NCBI RefSeq assembly: GCF_000368565.1
Contig: NZ_KB849542.1
Span: 135,258-199,257 of the forward strand
Direction of reading: 5' to 3'
DNA from: Acinetobacter gerneri DSM 14967 = CIP 107464 = MTCC 9824
GTDB lineage: Bacteria > Pseudomonadota > Gammaproteobacteria > Pseudomonadales > Moraxellaceae
Length of the DNA stretch: 64,000 bases
Positions 27,680 through 35,137 of the stretch are shown one piece after another; position 1 is the first letter of the stretch, and each line of letters begins with the position of its first letter. The notes under the pieces were generated by a model. That model worked only from the letters and a program-made list of their open reading frames with translations, searched no databases and had not been told where the DNA came from. A program made the translations under genes and the position numbers.

Positions 27680-28459
27680 ATGAAAGCTATGGGCGTAGAT
27701 GGCTCAACTACTTCACATGGCGGTATTGTAAAAGCCACACAAAGTACGACGAAGACTGATGGTAAGCCATGGTTAAGAGAAAGTGACGGATTTGCATGCC
27801 CGAAATGTAAAACGTGGTCAACATTAATTAGAAATAATACGACTGTGAGTGTTCATGGTAAAAAAGCTGCTGTAGTCGGCGATAAATTTACTTGTGGCGC
27901 AACTTTAGAACAGGCTCAATCTTATACTTGGGTTGGAAGTGGAAGTGAGGCTATAGCTGCTTCAAGCATATCAGGTTTACAAAGTACTACATCCTCACAA
28001 AACACAAATAGTAATTTGGTTGGTGATAAAGATAAGTATGAAATTTACTATATTGAACGAAACAAAACAGATTATGTCACATTTAAAAATTTTATCTTCC
28101 CTTATGATGAAGATAAAAAAAGTCTTTTCGGAGTTGTAACACAAGCAATTTCTGGAGTTTGCACTTTTATTGTTACGTATATTGTTAAAGGTTTAGATTT
28201 ATTTGTAACTGTTTCTTTTATACCTCCTAGTCTAAGTGCAGATGCTACAATTCATCCGTCTGCTACATTAAAAATATATAGAGAGGAAAATAGACAGTTT
28301 GAATTTATTTCATCTGAAACACTCAAAATTGGCAATGGAATATGGAATACTGAAAAAGGAGTTGAGCCTGTAGGTTCATGTAATATCAAACTTCCAAAAC
28401 CAAACTTATCCACCCTTAAGGTAACGCAGATTCAAATCCCAAGTGCAACACACTTGTAG
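27680..28459 (+). CDS. PAAR-domain T6SS protein, truncated by IS30 insertion
   Basis: Residues 1-80 are a PAAR domain: GVDGSTTSHGGIVKAT at 5-20, CPKC at 40-43, VSVHGKKAAVVGDKFTCG at 56-73. PAAR proteins cap the VgrG spike of type VI secretion systems and carry effector domains. Here the rest (about 100-249) is an unrecognised domain with a hydrophobic stretch at 150-182 followed by beta-rich sequence. The native frame is intact to about residue 249; the last ten residues are encoded by the IS30 left end, and the real C-terminus lies at 29498-29611. GGATAAATACTG precedes the ATG. As it stands the product is truncated and probably not a working effector. Confidence 0.85.
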   Translation: MKAMGVDGSTTSHGGIVKATQSTTKTDGKPWLRESDGFACPKCKTWSTLIRNNTTVSVHGKKAAVVGDKFTCGATLEQAQSYTWVGSGSEAIAASSISGLQSTTSSQNTNSNLVGDKDKYEIYYIERNKTDYVTFKNFIFPYDEDKKSLFGVVTQAISGVCTFIVTYIVKGLDLFVTVSFIPPSLSADATIHPSATLKIYREENRQFEFISSETLKIGNGIWNTEKGVEPVGSCNIKLPKPNLSTLKVTQIQIPSATHL

Positions 28460-29495
28460 TTAGTTGAAAAAGTTAGGTGTATTCATAGAATCATTAGACT
28501 TTTTCAACTCGCAATTGGAAAGCACACAATGAAGAAATACACCCAACTTTCTCAAGATGAAAGATACGAAATTTATGCTACTTTGAAAAGTAAAAGTTCA
28601 ATCGCTAGCCTTGCTCGGGAGTTAGGGCGTTCACGATCAACCATCTACCGTGAGTTAAAAAGAAATACTGGGCAACGTGGATATAGAGCTCAACAGGCAG
28701 TGAAATTTGCAAGTCAAAGACGGTACCATCCTTCATCATCCATGACAGCATTTGCCTTCGCTTATATTGATTACTTAATTGGCTTAGACTGGTCACCAGA
28801 ACAAATTTCAGGTGCTTTAACACAACGCGGTTGGCTGGATGTACCTTCACATGAGTGGATTTACCAGCACATTTATCAAGATAAATCACAAGGAGGTAAC
28901 CTCCATCTACACTTAAGGCATCAGAAGAAATATCGAAAACGAGGTTACAAAAACACGGATCGTAGAGGGCAAATCATTGATAAAACAAGTATTCATTGCC
29001 GAGACCAGGTCATTGATCAGCGACAACGTTTAGGAGATTTCGAAGGTGATACGGTGATTGGTAAACATCATAAAGGAGCTTTATTAACCCTCGTTGATCG
29101 AAAGAGCCTGTACGTACATATTGTTCATTTAGGGTCAACGAGAGCATCCTCTAAAACGATTACTTGTGCATTAGATCGTTTACGAATGAGCCATGCTTAT
29201 AGTGTAACATTTGATAATGGAAAGGAATTTGCCGAACACAAAAGAATTACTGATGTCGGCATAGATACTTATTTTGCTGATCCTTACAAGTCTATTCAGC
29301 GAGCTAGAAATGAAAATACGAATGGTTTAATCCGGCAATATCTGCCAAAATCATCATCGTTTGATGACGTGTCAAACGATGAAATAGAGCAGATAGAATT
29401 TTCACTCAACCATCGTCCTAGAAAAACACTAGGCTGGTATACGCCAAGTGAAGTTATGGCTGGTTTTTATACTGTTGCACTTGCTGCTTGAATCC
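28428..29495 (+). mobile_element. IS30-family insertion sequence, about 1.07 kb
   Basis: The left end has GATTCAAATCCCAAGTGCAACA and the right end, read in reverse, GATTCAAGCAGCAAGTGCAACA (18 of 22 identical). The element has one transposase gene whose stop lies inside the right repeat. A duplicated GC (or CGC) flanks the element, consistent with the 2-3 bp target duplication of this family, but the boundaries are uncertain by one or two bases. Confidence 0.85.
28529..29491 (+). CDS. IS30-family transposase
   Basis: A 320-residue protein. The N-terminal HTH is KKYTQLSQDERYEIYATLK, then SIASLARELGRSRSTIYREL. The DDE core has GDFEGDTVIGKHHKGALLTL (first Asp), FDNGKEFAEH (second Asp) and ENTNGLIRQYLPK (Glu). 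The length and the C-terminal HRPRKTLGWYTPSEVM match the family. It appears intact and in the same orientation as the PAAR gene it interrupts. Confidence 0.95.
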   Translation: MKKYTQLSQDERYEIYATLKSKSSIASLARELGRSRSTIYRELKRNTGQRGYRAQQAVKFASQRRYHPSSSMTAFAFAYIDYLIGLDWSPEQISGALTQRGWLDVPSHEWIYQHIYQDKSQGGNLHLHLRHQKKYRKRGYKNTDRRGQIIDKTSIHCRDQVIDQRQRLGDFEGDTVIGKHHKGALLTLVDRKSLYVHIVHLGSTRASSKTITCALDRLRMSHAYSVTFDNGKEFAEHKRITDVGIDTYFADPYKSIQRARNENTNGLIRQYLPKSSSFDDVSNDEIEQIEFSLNHRPRKTLGWYTPSEVMAGFYTVALAA

Positions 29496-29497
29496 GC

Positions 29498-29611
29498 CTA
29501 ACATTAGATCTGGGATATGAAGCTAAACATGATGGTGGAACAGCGGTTCCAAATCCAAGGTTTACAACTCATACATTTACATTATCATCAGGGAGTAGGC
29601 TTGCTAAATGA
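29498..29611 (+). pseudogene. Displaced C-terminal tail of the PAAR-domain gene
   Basis: Directly after the IS30 right end the plus strand reads LTLDLGYEAKHDGGTAVPNP, then RFTTHTFTLSSGSRLAK and TGA. It is in the same frame number as the PAAR gene, and joined to STLKVT at the left junction it continues an alternating beta-strand pattern. Its TGA overlaps the ATG of the next lipoprotein gene (ATGA), as coupled genes do. Removing the IS with the apparent duplication leaves a one-base frame offset, so a small indel has occurred or the duplication is misread. Reconstructed length is about 286 residues. Confidence 0.75.
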
Positions 29612-30249
29612 AAAGTCAATTAATTCTATTCTTTCTTTGTAGTTCTATAATCGGCACTGCATGTTCTAATAATAGAAATAATTCCATTCAAAACGACACA
29701 AATTTTGAGCAGAATGATGAACAGAAAGAAAAAATAAGTTTAGATGATAAAAAAATTATCGAAAATCATAAAAAATTAATTAAAAATTTAGATATGAGTA
29801 ATAGGATTAATGTTGAAAATGAACTAAGGAAAAATCTACTGGAAATTGAAAAAATTCAAAATAAACAAGAAAGAGAAAAAATTCAAAAAAATATATATCT
29901 TTCACTCGGTATGTACCAAGAGGCATATGACTTAAATGAGAAACAATTATCAGAAAACCCGTCTCCCCAAAAACAATTTATTAAATGTGAATTAATGCAG
30001 TCATTAAAATTTGATGATAATAAAATAAAAAAATGTCATGAGATATCTGCTCAAAATATACAAAAAGAGTTGAAAGCAACCTCTAAAAATGATCTTTTAT
30101 ACAGCTATGGTGAGTGGACTTATCTTTTAGAAATGTATAAAGCAGGTCATAGTGAATATAAGCAAAAAATGCAAGACTATATAAATTCAACTACAGATGA
30201 GAAAATGAAATTTCAATTTCAAAGTTCTTTTGAATTGGCTACTCAATAG
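29608..30249 (+). CDS. 213-residue helical lipoprotein, paralogue C, coupled to the PAAR gene
   Basis: It begins MKSQLILFFLCSSIIGTACS, lipobox GTAC at about residues 16-19, then a helical, Lys/Glu/Asn-rich mature part with REKIQKNIYLSLGMYQEAYD, a KKCHE motif and MYKAGH, parallel to the gene at 26806. The start overlaps the stop of the broken PAAR gene by four bases, the classic arrangement of an effector with its immunity gene. With the PAAR gene interrupted, its transcription may now depend on read-through from the IS. Immunity function is inference. Confidence 0.8.
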   Translation: MKSQLILFFLCSSIIGTACSNNRNNSIQNDTNFEQNDEQKEKISLDDKKIIENHKKLIKNLDMSNRINVENELRKNLLEIEKIQNKQEREKIQKNIYLSLGMYQEAYDLNEKQLSENPSPQKQFIKCELMQSLKFDDNKIKKCHEISAQNIQKELKATSKNDLLYSYGEWTYLLEMYKAGHSEYKQKMQDYINSTTDEKMKFQFQSSFELATQ

Positions 30250-30363
30250 ATATTTAAAGAATCAATACTGACTAAAAGCACTCACTCAGAGGGCCAACTT
30301 TCATCTAATTTTTCTTCATTAGCTCTGTGCTCATCAGCATATATCTTGCCACTAATTTCGGAT

Positions 30364-30498
30364 TCACTTCCAAATCATAAGAGTACGCTTAACAGTACTA
30401 TAAACATATTCGTGGACATTTTTAGAAGTGCCATCCAACGCTTTATGAAAACTAAATTTTTCATCGCATTTTTTAACTCTTGATGGCCACGTTACTCT
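30364..30498 (-). pseudogene. Decayed relic of a fourth lipoprotein paralogue
   Basis: The minus strand reads RVKKCDEKFSFHKALDGTSK, then NVHEYVYS, then an unrelated tail and a stop. This matches EKCHEKLASAFQKELDETSK, then KTPEYAYS of the protein at 26806-27447 (with two residues deleted). No signal peptide, start or family C-terminus remains. It is in opposite orientation to copy C immediately to its left. Confidence 0.65.
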
Positions 30499-30527
30499 TT
30501 CAGCACCTTTCTTATTGTTTCTAAAAT

Positions 30528-30554
30528 AAAAGCCTTGTATCAAACAAGGCTTTT
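30528..30554 (-). terminator. Terminator of the tamA-tamB unit
   Basis: AAAAGCCTTG-TATCAAA-CAAGGCTTTT, a 10-bp stem, 26 bases beyond the tamB stop. A T-run is present on the minus strand. Confidence 0.88.
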
Positions 30555-30579
30555 AAAATTTTACTTTAAATCTTGGAAC

Positions 30580-33500
30580 CTAGAAGCGCCAGTTATAGAA
30601 CAAGTCGATTGCTTTTTCTAAAGATTGGCTAGCTTCAAGATATAAGCGTTGGTTCATTTGATAACGCAAAGTCAATTTATTGACTGGGGTAAAGACACCC
30701 ACACCATAACGGATAAATAGATCAGGTGTAATATAACCCGTCACACTCACCTGAGTATCTGTACCTGTACCTTGAGCGTCCAATGCCAAACCGCTTAATC
30801 CAAATGTTTGACCAATTTGGTTAGTAAAAGCACGTGTTCCACCTAAACCTAAACTGATCCCTGCTGCCGCAATCGTATTGTTTACATCGGAACGGAAACC
30901 ATCAGCATTACTTAAACTGCTCGAACCATCATTGATACGTCCCGTAATCAACGCATTCAAAGCTTCTTGCTCAGACAAACCAGCATCATTATAAATCTTG
31001 ATTTGAGGGCTAGTCGCTGTACCCGTCACACGCACACCAACTGTACTACCTTGAATAGATTTAGTGGTTTCAATATCCAGCGTTGGATTTGCCAAAGCAC
31101 CATTGAAACGGGCAATTGCGCGGTTTAGATCCAGACGTTGACCATAGGCTTCGATCGTCACTTTTTGACTAACACCGATCGCACCGTTAGCACGCATAGC
31201 CGTTGCCAGACCACGCTGTGTTAAATAGACACGTCCAACCAAAGGAATTCGACTATTAAAGCCTTGGAAAATGACCTGATTGCCCAATTTCACATCGACA
31301 TCAGCATTGATATCCCATGGTTTAGCCGCTTTTAAAATCGCAAGTTGGTCCTGACCTTCTTTAACCACTCGTACATCTGGTGACACGTTGACCACAGTAG
31401 CGGATGATTCTGGCATTGAAATCAAAGCACGTGGTATCTCAACAGAACCTTTCACACTCAAACGTTTATCAGCAGGCAAAACATCCATACTAAATTTAGG
31501 TGTAACCAATGCGGTAATCAACGGAGCTTGGCGAATTAAGAGGTTTTCACCACTCAAATCAAAATGCATCCGCGGATCATTTTTCCAGTCTATATTTCCT
31601 GTAATTTTACCCACACCGCGACCACTGTTAAATGCACCGTTGATGTCGGCATGGTCTTGTCGAATCGCAGAATAAACTTGGATATTGGTCAAATTAACAG
31701 GCAATGAAATCATGCTAATTACGCCATTTTTCAGACGTAAATCACCATTAAATAATGGTTGGGTCAAAGTCCCACCAATCTTACCTGCAAGTGAAAGTGT
31801 TCCTTCCATTTTACGAACATCAGCAATAAATGGTTTGAAGACTTTCAACTGTACTTGGTCAAATGCGATTTCACCGTGCATCGGTTTGGCATCGACATAT
31901 GGATTGACGATCACACTCGCATAGCCAGTACCAATATCAGGCGTTTTTAAATCAAGGCGAAGTAACAAGCCATCATTAACACTTTTAGCGATGACGCTTA
32001 TTTGGTCATAATTCAGTGTAGATGCAGGATCTTGCGGATCCGCAGCTGCTAGACCGATTACGCCATTTTGGGTAATTAATTTTGCATCAATTTTTGGTTT
32101 AGAGCCTTCAGCCCAAGATGCTTTTGCAAAACCATTTAATTTTCCAGTCATTGCCAAACCTTCTGGCATAAAGGCTGCAAAATCGTTTAGATCTAGATTT
32201 TTTGTGACAAATGAAACATCACCTTTGGCTTTGCTCGCACGAATTGGCTGATCAAAACAAAGTTGGCTTTCATTACTCGCCCAACAATGCGCCCCAACAA
32301 ATAGCTCTGATTTTGCAGTGTTATAAATCACCGATGCATTTTGTTGTTGGGTCAAATGTGCACGAACGGAGTCAAAATCACCTTTTTGGATTTGACCCAT
32401 CCAGTTATTTTGCGCATTAAATCCACCTGCAAGTTGCACATAGAATTTTGTATAATAGTTCCAACCCTGAACCTTCAGCACATGTGATTTTCGAGTACCT
32501 GCAAGGTTAATTTCACCATGCTGAATTTCTCGATTACCGCTACGCAAAGTATCAAATTTACCCGTCAACAATGAAGGTACTGTTTCTGACGTTGGCAACT
32601 GACCTTGGATACGAATGGTCTTCACACTGATCGAGTTATACGCCAAATTGTCCACAGCAATATTGGCACTAGCGGTTAAACGAGGTGATGAGGCTACGTT
32701 GACATAACCATATGCTCGACCACGTAAGCCTGGCAATAACTCATAAAGTGCAGGTGCATTTAACTTAATTTTTAAATTTTGCGCATTACCTGTCGCTTGT
32801 AATTGGTTATTGGCATAGCTCAAAAATAGATTATTGGCTTCAAATTGTTGTGGTAAAAACCCTTTTTGATTTGAATTGAGCACCAGTGCCAAGTTACCCT
32901 TACCACGTAATGGTTTATTGTTGATCATGCCTGCAAGGTTTAGGTTATCGATCATGACTCTTTTCAGTTGATCAGACCACGTCCCTTGTGTTTTCACATT
33001 ACCAGACACTTCACCACGAACACTCGATACAAAATACTGCGGTTTAAAGCGAACCAATGATGCATTAAGATCCCAAGTAAAGCCATTTTTGATATGTACC
33101 ATACCATTGGCTAAAATTTTACCTGCCACACCAGCATGCTGTAATTCATTGATTTTAACCAGCTCTGGTGTACCGGCAATTTTAAATTTCAATAATCCAT
33201 TGCCTTGCTGCATATTTTTGGCAGTTAAAGCACCATCATAATTGACTGCATAACCTTTAAACGCACCACCTTGTTTTGCATCATTAAATAAAACGGCGAT
33301 GGTACTTTTACCCGTTAAACGAACAGTTTCTGGCGGATTTTGGTTAGCGATACGACCTGATAAATCAATCGCATTGAGCTGGATAATCTGCTGATTTGGT
33401 AATGCATAACCATTGGCTTTAATCTGGCCATTGAGCAAATCAACTGGTGCTTCAGCCACTACACTTTGCGGATTGAAATTTTGAGCATTCAGGTTTGCTG

Positions 33501-35088
33501 TCCATTTCAATTGATGTTTATCAGAAGGTAGCTCAACCACGGCATTACCTGCCAAAGAACCATTATCTGCTGCATAGGTAAATGCTGGAACATTTAAAAT
33601 ATTGTTATGCAGATTTAACTTGGCATCATATAAACCTGCTGGCAATGAGCTTTTCTCATTTTTGCCTACACGTGTCGATACGATAATGTCTTGCTTATTT
33701 TCCTCTAAAGCAACATTTACATGCCCAGATTCACTGCTTAACCAGCCTACATAAGGAACGGCACGGTCAAAGTTTTTCCAATTTACATCAAGCAACATCG
33801 GCTCAGGCGTTTTGCCTTTTTGCTCAGCTTGGTCGAGTTTTACCGCCCAATTTTCATATTTATCAAATGCAAGATTTGCCAGTAAATGTAAACCTTGTTT
33901 GAGATCACCTTTTGAGTTGATATTTGCATCTAAACTCGGAGGTAAAAAGTCTTGTACCGCTAATGGGATCAACTTGTCTTTAGGGTTGAGTCGATTCAAT
34001 CGTCCAGTGACATCCCAATGCACGTGATCTTTCCAGTTAACCAAACCAGATAAACTCACCGAGCCACCCATCAATTGACCATTAAAATCATTGATATTTA
34101 ACTGGTGAACCAAGTCTGTATTCATCAAGGCTGTATACTGACCTTCTGGGATATTTTTACCGCTCAAATCCGTATTGATATCTAGATCTAGCTTTTCAAC
34201 ATTACCAATAAATTTGGCTACACCATTTTTCGAAAGTAATTTTTGATCGAGCATCAACGGCCAATGATAGTCTTTAAAGTTTAATTGACCATTCATTGGT
34301 ACATGCTTACGCATCGGATGCACCACAGCCCAACCCGTTAACAAATCAGGAGTATTGGTCGCAACACCTGCTTTTAGGGTATCCAGTGTGCCACGTGCAT
34401 GTACGTATATATCTTCAATATTTAATGATTTTAAAGCAGGAATTTTTAAAATCGCTTTGGCTGTTATTGGATATTTACCCTGAAAATCCATGCGTCCTGT
34501 TGCATCTTTTACAGATAAATAGCCCATATCAAGCGCCGTATTTTTAAAAGTCAGCTCAGTACCTGACCAAAGTGCATCTTCTAAATGTAGGTTTTTAAAA
34601 TCGACATTGGTTGTACCATTTTGGATCACCATCTGATCGACATCAGCTTTATCTATACGTAATACAAATGGTAATTTAATTGGTGAAAATTTAAATTCTT
34701 CATCACTTGGTGGCGATTTATTGATAATACGTAAATTATTGACATCGGCATGGCTCAGATGAATTTCTTTGTCCAATATCGCACGCCAACCGAGAGATAC
34801 ATCCGCACGATCTATTTTTACATCCACTGCAGTCAAAGTAACTAAAACATTTTTTAGAACAATCCCTTGTAAAAGATTGCCCTTTTCATATTCATAGTGA
34901 ATAATTTTTTGGCTGGCAGCAACTCGATCCAGTAGGAACTTACTTCCTTTGTCAGTTGTGATCATGACCACAAAAGCACAGACAATGATTAACAACACTA
35001 TCCCGATCGCGAGTAGTGTATTCCTCAACCATCGGCTTGTTTTTTCCAATGATTCTGGTGTTAAGTCTGGTTGCTCTTGTTCAGCCAT
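30580..35088 (-). CDS. tamB: Translocation and assembly module subunit TamB
   Basis: A 1502-residue protein with one N-terminal membrane anchor (LLAIGIVLLIIVCAFVVM at about 26-43), a very long repetitive beta-rich periplasmic part and a C-terminal DUF490/TamB domain (TGTATSPQIKIYNDAGLSEQ, then ALNALITGRINDG), ending in EKAIDLFYNWRF. TamB spans the periplasm from the inner membrane to its outer-membrane partner TamA; the pair is implicated in outer-membrane protein insertion and phospholipid transport. It is longer than E. coli TamB (1259). It starts 49 bases after the tamA stop with GAGAAGAAA before the ATG, and a terminator follows. Confidence 0.92.
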   Translation of the reverse strand: MAEQEQPDLTPESLEKTSRWLRNTLLAIGIVLLIIVCAFVVMITTDKGSKFLLDRVAASQKIIHYEYEKGNLLQGIVLKNVLVTLTAVDVKIDRADVSLGWRAILDKEIHLSHADVNNLRIINKSPPSDEEFKFSPIKLPFVLRIDKADVDQMVIQNGTTNVDFKNLHLEDALWSGTELTFKNTALDMGYLSVKDATGRMDFQGKYPITAKAILKIPALKSLNIEDIYVHARGTLDTLKAGVATNTPDLLTGWAVVHPMRKHVPMNGQLNFKDYHWPLMLDQKLLSKNGVAKFIGNVEKLDLDINTDLSGKNIPEGQYTALMNTDLVHQLNINDFNGQLMGGSVSLSGLVNWKDHVHWDVTGRLNRLNPKDKLIPLAVQDFLPPSLDANINSKGDLKQGLHLLANLAFDKYENWAVKLDQAEQKGKTPEPMLLDVNWKNFDRAVPYVGWLSSESGHVNVALEENKQDIIVSTRVGKNEKSSLPAGLYDAKLNLHNNILNVPAFTYAADNGSLAGNAVVELPSDKHQLKWTANLNAQNFNPQSVVAEAPVDLLNGQIKANGYALPNQQIIQLNAIDLSGRIANQNPPETVRLTGKSTIAVLFNDAKQGGAFKGYAVNYDGALTAKNMQQGNGLLKFKIAGTPELVKINELQHAGVAGKILANGMVHIKNGFTWDLNASLVRFKPQYFVSSVRGEVSGNVKTQGTWSDQLKRVMIDNLNLAGMINNKPLRGKGNLALVLNSNQKGFLPQQFEANNLFLSYANNQLQATGNAQNLKIKLNAPALYELLPGLRGRAYGYVNVASSPRLTASANIAVDNLAYNSISVKTIRIQGQLPTSETVPSLLTGKFDTLRSGNREIQHGEINLAGTRKSHVLKVQGWNYYTKFYVQLAGGFNAQNNWMGQIQKGDFDSVRAHLTQQQNASVIYNTAKSELFVGAHCWASNESQLCFDQPIRASKAKGDVSFVTKNLDLNDFAAFMPEGLAMTGKLNGFAKASWAEGSKPKIDAKLITQNGVIGLAAADPQDPASTLNYDQISVIAKSVNDGLLLRLDLKTPDIGTGYASVIVNPYVDAKPMHGEIAFDQVQLKVFKPFIADVRKMEGTLSLAGKIGGTLTQPLFNGDLRLKNGVISMISLPVNLTNIQVYSAIRQDHADINGAFNSGRGVGKITGNIDWKNDPRMHFDLSGENLLIRQAPLITALVTPKFSMDVLPADKRLSVKGSVEIPRALISMPESSATVVNVSPDVRVVKEGQDQLAILKAAKPWDINADVDVKLGNQVIFQGFNSRIPLVGRVYLTQRGLATAMRANGAIGVSQKVTIEAYGQRLDLNRAIARFNGALANPTLDIETTKSIQGSTVGVRVTGTATSPQIKIYNDAGLSEQEALNALITGRINDGSSSLSNADGFRSDVNNTIAAAGISLGLGGTRAFTNQIGQTFGLSGLALDAQGTGTDTQVSVTGYITPDLFIRYGVGVFTPVNKLTLRYQMNQRLYLEASQSLEKAIDLFYNWRF

Positions 35089-35137
35089 TTTCTTCTCATT
35101 TCACAATAATTTTGAATAGGATCAGCGTATTTAAATG

